Shown: positions 8,242 to 19,143, counted from the stretch's first letter. The stretch is DNA of 39,559 nucleotides from Patescibacteria group bacterium (GCA_030916895.1 JAUPVR010000005.1:1-39559), one strand, 5' to 3'. Program-made: numbers and translations. Notes: a model not told the origin generated them from the letters alone.

Positions 8242-9644
8242 TGCCGTGTTGGGAAAAGTGTTTCAATTGCCGGGATAAGTGTATCAAGTAATCCATCCAT
8301 ACTACCAGAACTTAAAATAAGAACAACATCGTTACTTCGTATTTCATCCGCGATGAGTTTTACTCCATGCGGAACATGTTCAAAACCAACAGTGTTAATA
8401 CCGGATGCGTGTACACGAGCAACAATATTATCAAGCGACAGTTGTTCATGAGTGTCTTTGCCATGAATAGGGGGTTTGTAGATAAACACTTTTTCCGCGC
8501 CAGTAAAAACAGAATCGTACCATGAAAGGGCACCCTTATTTCTCCAAGAAAATGTATGTGGTTCAAAAATGATAACAAGTCGGTGCTTCGGGAAATGAAG
8601 CTTGATTGCTTCGACTGCGGATTTTGCTTTATCAACAGATGAACCAAAACCTTCATACACAGGGATGGATGTTTTTTTACTTTTTCTGTCGAGACGGCGA
8701 ATAATCCCCTCAAAGGAAGCGATGCGTTCGTGTAATTCTTCAACTGACAAAAATCCTTTCTCGAGAATGTACGCACAAACCCCGATAATATTTTGTACAT
8801 TGTGCTTACCTAAGAGCTTGGTGGTAAGTGATGTAACAATAACTCCACTGTGTACCAAATTAAAACTTGTTTCATGCCCCCAGGAAATATTTTCCGCATG
8901 CCAGGTTGCTTCTGGTGATAGTCCATAGGTGACGCATGGCGTTTTGAATGTGTGTATTTTTTCGCGAATGGTTGCATCATCAATACAAGCAAGAAATGTT
9001 GCATCGTGTGGGAGTGTTTCGATTAATGTAAAAAATGGCGCAAGGTAATCTTTGTGAGTTGGAAAAACATTGATGTGGTCATGTGCAAGTGCGGTTAGGA
9101 TAAGGTCGTGTGCGTTGTAGTATAAAAATTTTGATGTCACATCTTGGTTTGATGAGGGATATTCATCACCCTCAAGAATAAGTAACGAACTTGTGCCAAG
9201 GGAGGCATTGTTTGAAGGAGTAAGTGGAATGGCGCCAATAAAGTACCCAACACCTTTTGGTTCTAAGCACCACGCAAGCAGTGATGCACACGTTGATTTA
9301 CCAAAACTGCCAGCAACCACAATTGGGTAGCGGTCCTTAATAATAAATTGAAGTGCTTGTGGGAAAGAAAGAATTTTTTTTCCTGTTGCAAAAGCCTCCG
9401 CCACTTCTTCGTTTTCTTCTGGTACAAGTTTGGCGTGTTTTCCGATGATGATATAGTCCGCATCGCTCGGTATATTCTCTCTAGAGAAGGGGGTTGTACA
9501 CGGAATATTATTTGTAGTTAGGTAGTCAGAAATTGGCGGGTAAAACCCCTCATCGCTTCCGGTTACTGTGTGCCCTTGGTCGATAAGAAGTTTTGCAACC
9601 GCACTCATTCCAGCGCCACAAATTCCGATAAAGTGAAAACGCAT
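8238..9644 (-). CDS. Mur ligase family protein (MurC/Mpl-like)
   Basis: MRFHFIGICGAGMSAVAKLLIDQGHTVTGSD, P-loop VAGSFGKST, LEGDEYPSS, ALAHDHINVFPT, IIFEPHTFSW; start at 9644. Confidence 0.88.
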   Translation of the reverse strand: MRFHFIGICGAGMSAVAKLLIDQGHTVTGSDEGFYPPISDYLTTNNIPCTTPFSRENIPSDADYIIIGKHAKLVPEENEEVAEAFATGKKILSFPQALQFIIKDRYPIVVAGSFGKSTCASLLAWCLEPKGVGYFIGAIPLTPSNNASLGTSSLLILEGDEYPSSNQDVTSKFLYYNAHDLILTALAHDHINVFPTHKDYLAPFFTLIETLPHDATFLACIDDATIREKIHTFKTPCVTYGLSPEATWHAENISWGHETSFNLVHSGVIVTSLTTKLLGKHNVQNIIGVCAYILEKGFLSVEELHERIASFEGIIRRLDRKSKKTSIPVYEGFGSSVDKAKSAVEAIKLHFPKHRLVIIFEPHTFSWRNKGALSWYDSVFTGAEKVFIYKPPIHGKDTHEQLSLDNIVARVHASGINTVGFEHVPHGVKLIADEIRSNDVVLILSSGSMDGLLDTLIPAIETLFPTRQ

Positions 9645-9686
9645 ATAGGAAAGAGTGTAGCATGCCAAGAAATTGTGTATAAAAAA

Positions 9687-9716
9687 GAAAGCGCGTATGC
9701 CGGAGCACGCGCTTTC
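9687..9716. terminator. hairpin GAAAGCGCGT / ACGCGCTTTC
   Basis: 10-bp perfect inverted repeat between minus-strand genes, overlapping the stop of the next gene. Confidence 0.6.
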
Positions 9717-10626
9717 AGTGGTTGCGAATCACGAGAACCAAATTTCTAAAGGGTCCAGTTTTTTCTTCTACGCCTCGAATGTGTGAATACCACCGATGTT
9801 CCCCAAAACCGTTTTTCTCGGAATAGGTACACGTGGTATCAACATCGATATTTTTTTCTGGAACACCAAGCATCGTGAGTTGTCGTTTTACAAGCATGCG
9901 CTTGTCGAGCCACCCTTCTTTACCACCCTTTCCATCATCGGCAAAACATTCAGGGCCATATTTTTCGCGGATGTATTCGACAAAAAGTCCATTGTGCGGA
10001 TTTTCTTTGTCTTCTATGCGATGTGCGAAATGGGCGCCTGGACTTACGGAAATACCAACCCACGCTTGCACGTGCTCAATTTCATGTTTCGGAATACGTG
10101 TAAACGCTGATTCAATAATTCCTTCATGTTCACGGTGTTTACATTCTGGTTTGAACCGCGATAGGTCAATCAGACTTCCTCGTGAAGCATGCATGGCTAT
10201 AACCTTACGATGTCCATGCGGGTCTCTATACGAGAGGACGACTGTGGCGCAATCAGCTGGAGTCATGAGAAAGGCATCGAGCTTTGAGTGAAGAATGACG
10301 CCATCTGCATGAACACCACGTCGAATAATGATCCCTTCAATCTCCGCTCCTTGCCCCGTATCAATTTCATGGAAGTGCGTTTCTAAGGGGCAGAGCACAA
10401 GGCCGTTGTGTGTGGTTGGTTTTGGTGCCCACAAAGTCCGATGTCTTGCGTGTTGGAGAAGAACATTACGTGCAAGATCATATTCTTTTTTTGTTTGACG
10501 TTGAAGTGACCAGTCGTAATCCTCTCCTTTTTGTTTTATTTTGCCGTAGGCGATAACGCGGGCGATACCTCCGCACACCGTTATTTCTGTGGTTGGTTTA
10601 GGGATGTTGTCCTTTTCCAAGGTCAT
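9715..10626 (-). CDS. laccase-domain / PgeF (YfiH) family protein, divergent
   Basis: MTPADCATVVLSYRD...HASRGSLIDLSRFK, WVGISVSPGAHFAHRIED, DVDTTCTYSEKNGFGEHRWYSHIRG; start placed at internal Met (ORF extends to 10770). Confidence 0.7.
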   Translation of the reverse strand: MTLEKDNIPKPTTEITVCGGIARVIAYGKIKQKGEDYDWSLQRQTKKEYDLARNVLLQHARHRTLWAPKPTTHNGLVLCPLETHFHEIDTGQGAEIEGIIIRRGVHADGVILHSKLDAFLMTPADCATVVLSYRDPHGHRKVIAMHASRGSLIDLSRFKPECKHREHEGIIESAFTRIPKHEIEHVQAWVGISVSPGAHFAHRIEDKENPHNGLFVEYIREKYGPECFADDGKGGKEGWLDKRMLVKRQLTMLGVPEKNIDVDTTCTYSEKNGFGEHRWYSHIRGVEEKTGPFRNLVLVIRNH

Positions 10627-10819
10627 TCTCCATGGTTTTGTTTGATGTTGTAATGCAAAGAGCGGGTTTCTATGAAGGCAAGTTTCTAGCCAATATAGAG
10701 TTATTTTTATTGTGCTTGAATATTGAGTGAAAGTCAACCAACCAAAGCTTGTTTTTCGGTTGTTTTTCAACCCTTTTTTCCACTGGTTGGGACTATCAAA
10801 AATGTCTGAAATATGTTAG

Positions 10820-12922
<2,103 letters not shown>

Positions 12923-12959
12923 TGTCCTCTTTACAAAACATATAACTAGTTGTAGTATT

Positions 12960-12986
12960 ACACCTGTTGTGTCAAGCAACAGGTGT
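12960..12986 (+). promoter_or_regulatory. hairpin ACACCTGTTG-tgtcaag-CAACAGGTGT, probably at the 5' end of the following mRNA
   Basis: 10-bp perfect stem just after a TGTAGTAT -10-like box (12951-12958), with no downstream T-run. Confidence 0.5.
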
Positions 12987-13020
12987 TGTACTTTAGTTTC
13001 AAAATACACGGGAGAAAAAA

Positions 13021-13527
13021 ATGTGTTCGAAGGCCGAGTTTTCAGGATTCCTGAAGACACTCGCAGTATCCTGCGTGACATCCAGGTGGGTGGAATCACC
13101 CTCCAGTACCAGCAAGGAGGTCACTTTTCGTTTTCAGAACGGGGACAAGTACAAGATTGTCGTCTCCAGCAAGAAAAAAGAAGATCTCGTTGTTTCCGGG
13201 ATGTTCTCGGAGCTGAAAGGCGAGCTTTCTTTTTCTGAAGTGAAGGATGGACCGCTTACCACGATTGCCTTCACTTCCGAAGATGGGAGCAAGGTTTCGA
13301 TCAGCTCGCGTAAGCACATCTCGATTGCGTACGTCTGTGCTCCGGACCCGAAAGGAGTGAAACCTCAGCCGGACAAGCTGGAATGGAAGGGGCCAGTGCG
13401 GAGCACCGCACGCGAGTACCCCAGGAGAAGCAGTCCGAGTAAGGCGAAAGGGAACGGCATCAAGAAAGTCGTTCGCCGACCGGAGAGCCAACCAAAGAAG
13501 GACAGTCTCTACCTGGTGAAGTCATAA
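13021..13527 (+). CDS. hypothetical protein, compositionally atypical
   Basis: Preceded by GGGAGAAAAAAATG; 168-aa ORF followed by a terminator; visibly more GC-rich than neighbours. Confidence 0.6.
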   Translation: MCSKAEFSGFLKTLAVSCVTSRWVESPSSTSKEVTFRFQNGDKYKIVVSSKKKEDLVVSGMFSELKGELSFSEVKDGPLTTIAFTSEDGSKVSISSRKHISIAYVCAPDPKGVKPQPDKLEWKGPVRSTAREYPRRSSPSKAKGNGIKKVVRRPESQPKKDSLYLVKS

Positions 13528-13546
13528 AAACCTTCACTCAAACAAA

Positions 13547-13569
13547 AAAGCCCGCACTGCGCGGGCTTT
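13547..13569. terminator. bidirectional terminator AAAGCCCGC-actgc-GCGGGCTTT
   Basis: 9-bp stem with flanking A/T runs between convergent genes. Confidence 0.85.
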
Positions 13570-13577
13570 CTGCTTGC

Positions 13578-15326
13578 CTATTGCTTTTCTTTTACTTCTT
13601 TAGTTAAACGAGACACAATTTCTTCTTGTGAGAGTTGCCCAAGTTGTCCGCTATCACGTGACTCAAGTGTGTACTTATTTGCTTCGATATCTTTGTCACC
13701 AATAACAATCCAGTACGGGACCCTCATCTCTTTTGCGGAACGAACTTTTTTACCTAGACCATCGTTACTATCTTCTAGTGTTACACGAATATTTTCTGCC
13801 TTGAGTCTTTCAGAGATTTCTTTTGCATAGTCATGATGCTTTTCTCCGATTGGAATGACTGCGACCTGCACAGGGGAAAGCCAAAGAGGAAAGTTGCCAC
13901 CAGTGTGTTCAATCAAGATTGACATAAAGCGTTCGATTGAACCCATGATTGCGGCGTGAATCATGACAATACGTTCCCGTTCGCCCTTGTCGTTTACACA
14001 GGTGAGGTCAAAGCGTTCTGGCATATTCATATCAAGTTGAATCGTTGCGACTTGCCATTCGCGCCCAATTGCATCTTTTGCCATGAAGTCTAATTTTGGA
14101 CCATAGAATGCCGCTTCACCTATCCCTTCAAAATAGTCAGCTTTTCTTTCTTGTGCAATGTTTGTTAGAATTTCCTCCGCTTTTGCCCAGTTATTTTTAT
14201 CACCCAAATATTTTTCTGGTGTTTTAGGGTCATGTTTGGAAATACGAACACGAAGTTCAAAGCCAAATGTTTTGTAGAAAGTATGTACAATATCCCAGAT
14301 TTTTAGAAACTCTTCTTTTGCTTGTACCATTCGACAGAAAACGTGTGCATCGTCTTGAGTAAACGCACGGACTCGCGAAAGTCCAGAAAGTTCGCCGGTT
14401 TGTTCATCTCGATAACATGTCGTTGAATTTGCATATCGTTGAGGAAGTTCTTTGTAGCTCCACAGTTTGCGCGCATAAATTTGCGTATGGTGTGGACAGT
14501 TCATCGGTTTCATTGCAAACTCGTGACCTTCGCGTGTTGTGATGCGGAAAAGTTCATCTTTGAATTTATCCCAGTGGCCGCTTGTGATGTAAAGTTCTTT
14601 TTTTGTGATGTGCGGAATTTCTACGCGCTCATAATTTGCCTTTTTGCGCAGTTCCCAAACATAGTCGTCCAAAAGATTTCGAACCAGTGTCCCGCGTGGT
14701 GACCATAACGGAAGCCCGGGACCAACAAGAGGGGAGAATGAAAACAAATCAAGTTCAACACCAAGTTTCTTGTGGTCGCGCTTTTTGGCTTCTTCTAATT
14801 GGGCTTCGTAGGAAGCAAGTTCTTCTTTCGTATCGAATGCAAGCCCATAGATGCGTGTGAGCATTTGATTCTTTTCATCACCTCGCCAGTATGCGCCAGC
14901 TAACTTGTCTAGCTTGAACGAGTCTTTAGTAATTTCTTTAGTGTTATGAATGTGAGGACCCTCACATAAATCAAAAAAATCTTCACCTGTGTAGTAGAGT
15001 GTTACATCTTGTCCCTCGTGCTTTATTCCTTCAATGATTTCTAGTTTGTAGGGGTTATTCCTAAATAAACCTTCTGCTTGGAGGGGCGGAACGGACTCAA
15101 CCTTAAAATCAAGGTGTTTGTCGATAATTTCACACATGGTTTTTTCAAGTTTTGGAAGGTCTTCAGGTTTTATTTTTTCTCCACCCGAGAAGTCGATGTC
15201 GTAATAAAAGCCATTCTCAATAACCGGTCCGATGGTTGGAAGTGAGTGCGGAAAGTGATGCTTGACTGCCATGAGCAAAATGTGGGCTAATGAGTGTCGT
15301 TTTTTAAAGAGGTTGTTGTTTTCCAT
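13578..15326 (-). CDS. thrS: threonine--tRNA ligase, lacking the N-terminal TGS domain
   Basis: RHSLAHILLMA, FYYDIDF, EMRSAMNCPHH-type motif AMKPMNCPHHTQIY, YRDEQTGELSGLSRVRAFTQDDAHVFCR, C-terminal anticodon-binding domain. Confidence 0.96.
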   Translation of the reverse strand: MENNNLFKKRHSLAHILLMAVKHHFPHSLPTIGPVIENGFYYDIDFSGGEKIKPEDLPKLEKTMCEIIDKHLDFKVESVPPLQAEGLFRNNPYKLEIIEGIKHEGQDVTLYYTGEDFFDLCEGPHIHNTKEITKDSFKLDKLAGAYWRGDEKNQMLTRIYGLAFDTKEELASYEAQLEEAKKRDHKKLGVELDLFSFSPLVGPGLPLWSPRGTLVRNLLDDYVWELRKKANYERVEIPHITKKELYITSGHWDKFKDELFRITTREGHEFAMKPMNCPHHTQIYARKLWSYKELPQRYANSTTCYRDEQTGELSGLSRVRAFTQDDAHVFCRMVQAKEEFLKIWDIVHTFYKTFGFELRVRISKHDPKTPEKYLGDKNNWAKAEEILTNIAQERKADYFEGIGEAAFYGPKLDFMAKDAIGREWQVATIQLDMNMPERFDLTCVNDKGERERIVMIHAAIMGSIERFMSILIEHTGGNFPLWLSPVQVAVIPIGEKHHDYAKEISERLKAENIRVTLEDSNDGLGKKVRSAKEMRVPYWIVIGDKDIEANKYTLESRDSGQLGQLSQEEIVSRLTKEVKEKQ

Positions 15327-15407
15327 AGGTATCTTTTTATAGTAGCAAAAAGAAGCTAAGAATTCAAAGCTTTTCTTTGTTTTTTAAGACTTGTCAAGTA
15401 ATATTGC

Positions 15408-15489
15408 TTGACTTTGTGTCCTTGTTTTGTACTATGGAATTGCCCCTTGGTTGTGAACACAGACTATTGACCGAACGCCAAGGGTAATT
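15408..15489 (+). promoter_or_regulatory. lemA promoter (TTGACT-16-TACTAT) and 5' leader stem-loop (CCCTTGG/CCAAGGG)
   Basis: -35 at 15408-15413, -10 at 15430-15435, stem 15444-15450 / 15478-15484 with outer AATT/AATT. Confidence 0.5.
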
Positions 15490-15500
15490 GATTTTGACAC

Positions 15501-16061
15501 ATGTCACTACTTTATATTGCTATTGGAATCGCTGTAGTCTTAGGACTCGCTGTAATTGTTATGTATAACGGACTCGTTACTGCTTCTATGCGTGTGAAAG
15601 AAGCATGGGCAGATATCGATGTTCAACTTAAGCGTCGTTATGACCTTATCCCAAATCTTGTAAACACGGTAAAGGGCTCAACAAACTTTGAAAGCTCGAC
15701 TCTTGAAAAGGTAGTACAAGCTCGCGCGCAGGCGATGGGCGCAAGCACGCAAAAGGAACACGCAGATGCTGAAAATATGCTCTCAGGTACTCTTAAGAGC
15801 CTCTTTGCTCTTGCGGAAAATTATCCTGACCTTAAATCAAATCAGAATTTCCTCTCTCTTCAAAGTGAGCTTGCTGATACTGAAAATAAAATTCAGGCTG
15901 CTCGTCGTTTCTACAATGGAAACGTGATGACATACAACACGAAACTTCAAACAGTGCCAACAAACATTATTGCAAATATGTTTTCATTTAAGGATTCTGA
16001 GTTTTTTGAGCTTGCTGAAAATGAAAGCGCAGCAAAGAATCCGGTTGAGGTGAAGTTCTAA
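15501..16061 (+). CDS. LemA family protein
   Basis: NGLVTASMRVKEAWADIDVQLKRRYDLIPNLVNTVKG, ENKIQAARRFYNGNVMTYNT. Confidence 0.95.
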   Translation: MSLLYIAIGIAVVLGLAVIVMYNGLVTASMRVKEAWADIDVQLKRRYDLIPNLVNTVKGSTNFESSTLEKVVQARAQAMGASTQKEHADAENMLSGTLKSLFALAENYPDLKSNQNFLSLQSELADTENKIQAARRFYNGNVMTYNTKLQTVPTNIIANMFSFKDSEFFELAENESAAKNPVEVKF

Positions 16062-16123
16062 AGCAACAGAATTACTACCCTTTGCCTGTAGGTACGGGTA
16101 TCTTTGAAGCCAAGCTTCTCGAG

Positions 16124-17044
16124 ATGACAACACTCTACACACAACAATCTTCAAATGTTCGTAAAACCTGGTTTATGATGACGGGGTTTCTTCTCCTTAT
16201 CATCCTCCTTGGTTTTGTGCTTTCCTTTATGTACAATAATCCGTCGCTACTCTATGGTGCGATTATTTTGAGTTTGCTCTTAAATATTTCTGCATACTGG
16301 TTTTCAGATAAGATTGTACTTTCAATGGCAGGGGCGCATCGTATTGAATCTAAACAAGATTATCCAGAATTATGGAACACACTTGAAAATCTTTGTATCA
16401 CAGCGGGTCTTCCGATGCCGAAGCTCTATATTATTGACGATCCAGCGCCGAACGCATTTGCAACAGGGAGAAATAAAGACAACGCTGTCGTTGCAGTGAC
16501 AACGGGACTTATTCCACTTTTAACAAAGAGCGAGCTTGAAGGAGTTTTGGCGCATGAACTTGCGCACATTGGCAATCGCGACATGCTTGTTCAAACAGTC
16601 GTTGTTGTGTTTGCGGGAGTTATTTCTCTTGTTGCAGACATGGCCCTACGTATGTCGGTTTTTGGTGGGGGCGAGGAACGAAAAAATCCAGCTTTTTTAC
16701 TCCTTGGTCTTCTTGCTGTTATTTTGCTTCCAATTGCCGCGACAATTATTCGTTTGGCGATTTCTCGTGAGCGAGAATTTTTAGCAGATGCAACAGGTGC
16801 ACTTATCACACGCTATCCAGAAGGACTTGCAACCGCGCTTCAAAAAATCAGTAACTTTCATCAGCCAATGAAGGTTCAACATGCCGCAATTGCTCACCTC
16901 TACATTTCTGATCCATCTGGTATTAACGATGTTTCTGAAGCACGCGAACATGAAAAAGTTTCGTGGTTTGCAAAACTCTTCATGACACATCCTCCGGTTC
17001 AAGAAAGGGTGGATGCGCTTTTAGGTAGGGGACAAGCATCTTAA
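16124..17044 (+). CDS. htpX: M48 family metalloprotease (HtpX-like)
   Basis: LAHELAHIGNRDMLVQ zinc motif, REREFLADATGA, TM segments; start at MTTLYTQQ. Confidence 0.93.
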   Translation: MTTLYTQQSSNVRKTWFMMTGFLLLIILLGFVLSFMYNNPSLLYGAIILSLLLNISAYWFSDKIVLSMAGAHRIESKQDYPELWNTLENLCITAGLPMPKLYIIDDPAPNAFATGRNKDNAVVAVTTGLIPLLTKSELEGVLAHELAHIGNRDMLVQTVVVVFAGVISLVADMALRMSVFGGGEERKNPAFLLLGLLAVILLPIAATIIRLAISREREFLADATGALITRYPEGLATALQKISNFHQPMKVQHAAIAHLYISDPSGINDVSEAREHEKVSWFAKLFMTHPPVQERVDALLGRGQAS

Positions 17045-17075
17045 TTGGATTATTTCTGGTGGTATACTTTTTCTC

Positions 17076-17360
17076 ATGGAGACAGTTAACATGTTTGGTT
17101 TTTTCTTAGATGTGATTTTGCAAGGAAGTGTGTTTGTGTTTTATGTAGTTGCCTTTTCTTTTTTGTTTTGGATGGCAGTAGATGCCGCAAAGCAAGATAA
17201 AATTTTTTGGCTTCTCATTATTGTTGGACTTCCACTTGTAGGTTCAATCATCTATTACTTTGTCGAGAAGAAAAAAGACTATGTAACAACAAGTGGTCAC
17301 TTTGGACATATCTACAGGAGCAAGAAATACGTTCCACCACCGAAGGTCGAGGAGCGATGA
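17076..17360 (+). CDS. small membrane protein, PLDc_N-like
   Basis: Two TM segments, FWLLIIVGLPLVGSIIYYFVEKKK resembles cardiolipin-synthase N-terminal type. Confidence 0.55.
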   Translation: METVNMFGFFLDVILQGSVFVFYVVAFSFLFWMAVDAAKQDKIFWLLIIVGLPLVGSIIYYFVEKKKDYVTTSGHFGHIYRSKKYVPPPKVEER

Positions 17361-17416
17361 GCGACGAAGATGTCGTAAGCCAGTAGGCGTCGACGCTAAG
17401 GAGTAGTAAATAGACG

Positions 17417-17453
17417 GAAGAAGAAACAGCGCCGATGGCGCTGTTTCTTCTTC
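17417..17453. terminator. hairpin GAAGAAGAAACAGCGCC-gat-GGCGCTGTTTCTTCTTC
   Basis: 17-bp perfect stem with pyrimidine tail. Confidence 0.85.
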
Positions 17454-17482
17454 TGCGATATAATCGGTGAGTTAAATACTAT

Positions 17483-17569
17483 GGAGGCGTCGCATAGTGG
17501 TCTAGTGCACCACCTTGGAAAGGTGGCAACTGGGTAACCGGTTCGAGAGTTCGAATCTCTCCGCCTCCG
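17483..17569 (+). tRNA. tRNA-Ser (anticodon GGA), class II
   Basis: Acceptor GGAGGCG/CGCCTCC, anticodon loop CTTGGAA, long variable arm, GGTTCGAATC-type T-arm (GAGTTCGAATCTC); CCA not encoded. Confidence 0.95.
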
Positions 17570-17654
17570 CAAAATCGCGAGCCCGCAAGGGCGACCAGAT
17601 TTTGCGCAGTGCATTTTAAGGAGCGAAGCGACTATAAAATGCCTCCGCCAAAAT
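17568..17654 (+). repeat. tRNA-trailing two-hairpin element, copy 1
   Basis: Hairpin A CGCAAAATC...GATTTTGCG (17568-17606); hairpin B GCATTTTA-aggagcgaagcgacta-TAAAATGC (17611-17642); then a copy of the tRNA 3' end (GCCTCCGCCAAAAT, 17641-17654). Confidence 0.75.
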
Positions 17655-17680
17655 TGGAAATTGAAGTAGATCCATACATT

Positions 17681-18052
17681 ATGGAAAATCAATCAAGACA
17701 AAAGAAAACACTTGAAATAGCAAGAGAGTTTCTTGGAAAAAAACCCCCTCTTATTTTTGACCGACCACTCGGTTCAAAACACCCAAAACATGGCTTTGTG
17801 TATGAGGTTAATTATGGATATGTACCTGGAGTGATAGCATCCGATGGTGAAGAACTCGACGCCTATTATTTAGGAACCCAAGAATCACTTGAAAAAGTTG
17901 ATGGTGTTGTCATTGCTATCATTCACAGAGAGAATGATGATGACGATAAATTAATCGTTGTCCCAGATGGTGTTGAATTATCTGATGACGAAATTATGAA
18001 ATCCATTAATTTCCAAGAGAAGTTTTTCAAGTCAGTGATAGTAAGAAAATAA
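17681..18052 (+). CDS. inorganic pyrophosphatase family protein
   Basis: FDRPLGSKHPKHGFVYEVNYGYVPGVIASDGEELDAYYLG, IIHRENDDDDKLIVVPDG; start at MENQ preferred (ORF opens at 17609). Confidence 0.75.
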   Translation: MENQSRQKKTLEIAREFLGKKPPLIFDRPLGSKHPKHGFVYEVNYGYVPGVIASDGEELDAYYLGTQESLEKVDGVVIAIIHRENDDDDKLIVVPDGVELSDDEIMKSINFQEKFFKSVIVRK

Positions 18053-18124
18053 ACTGACCAACACATACCGCAACGGGGGAGTAGATTAAAATCTTTTTTG
18101 GTTTTTTTTGGTATACTTACGTTA

Positions 18125-18706
18125 ATGGAATCAATTCCTTCCAACGAACAAATAAGGATTAGTATCGAAACAGCCCAACCTAATGATGCTGAAGAAATTC
18201 AGAATGTTTTTTATAAAACATGGCTAGCAACATATCCAAACAATGTTCCGGGCGTAAGTGTTGATGATGTGCACGAACACCATAAAGAAAAGTTGAGCGA
18301 GGAAGGGATTGAAAAATCTAGAAAAAGAATAGAAGACGGTCTTAGTTTAGAAAATCAAAGATTTTTAGTAGCAAAAGTTGACGGGAAAATTGCTGGAGTG
18401 TGCTTAGCCACAGTTCTTGAGGATAAAAATCAACTCAATGCAATTTATGTGTTACCAGAATTTCAGGGTAAGGGTCTTGGTTACAAGCTTTGGGGTGAGG
18501 TGCTAAAATTTATTGACCAAACAAAGGATACAGTAGTTCAAGTTGTTATTTATAACACCAGTGCAATTGAATTTTATAAGAGACTTGGTTTTGAAGATAC
18601 CGGGAAGAGATGGACTGATGAAAAATTTAAAATGAAGAGCGGGGCAACTTTTCCAGAAATGGAAATGAAAATTGCTGGCTCTAATAATTCAAAGAGTAAT
18701 TCGTAG
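18125..18706 (+). CDS. GNAT family N-acetyltransferase
   Basis: IRISIETAQPNDAEEIQNVFYKTW, NAIYVLPEFQGKGLGYKLWGEVL, YNTSAIEFYKRLGFEDTG. Confidence 0.9.
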   Translation: MESIPSNEQIRISIETAQPNDAEEIQNVFYKTWLATYPNNVPGVSVDDVHEHHKEKLSEEGIEKSRKRIEDGLSLENQRFLVAKVDGKIAGVCLATVLEDKNQLNAIYVLPEFQGKGLGYKLWGEVLKFIDQTKDTVVQVVIYNTSAIEFYKRLGFEDTGKRWTDEKFKMKSGATFPEMEMKIAGSNNSKSNS

Positions 18707-18771
18707 AGTAGAGATAAATAGTGTACTTGCTTGTTTTTTTGTTGTGTGTTGCTATAATTTTCTTAATAAAC

Positions 18772-19125
18772 ATGGCAACAACAATACCTATGGATGGCTC
18801 AATGTGGGTTTCGATGTGGTATACATCAACAACCGACATCGATGTCCTAAATACTGAAATTGAAAAGATGCTCAAGAGGGCTAATTTCTCGATTTTAAGC
18901 GAAACAGACTATCGGTTTGACCCTTTGGGCTATACCAAGCTATTCCTCCTTGCTGAGAGCCATTTTGCGGTTCACACATGGCCTGAACACCACATTGCCT
19001 GGCTGGAAATCGCTTCTTGCATTGAAGAAAAATACGATGCGCTTTTAGATGCAATTAAAGATTCAAGATTAGAGAATCTTCACCTTGTTCACAGCACTAA
19101 AAATACTCCAACACAGAATGGTTAG
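18772..19125 (+). CDS. S-adenosylmethionine decarboxylase (SpeD)-family pyruvoyl enzyme, divergent
   Basis: LAESHFAVHTWPEHHIAWLEIASC corresponds to the SpeD ESH/HTWPE core; start MATTIPMDG. Confidence 0.75.
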   Translation: MATTIPMDGSMWVSMWYTSTTDIDVLNTEIEKMLKRANFSILSETDYRFDPLGYTKLFLLAESHFAVHTWPEHHIAWLEIASCIEEKYDALLDAIKDSRLENLHLVHSTKNTPTQNG

Positions 19126-19143
19126 TGTGTTAGTATGGACGCA

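Noticed and set aside
17609-17680. N-terminal extension of the pyrophosphatase ORF (MHFKERSDYKMPPPKLEIEVDPYI)
   Set aside because: It comes from the tRNA-trailing hairpin repeat; MENQ at 17681 is the more natural start.
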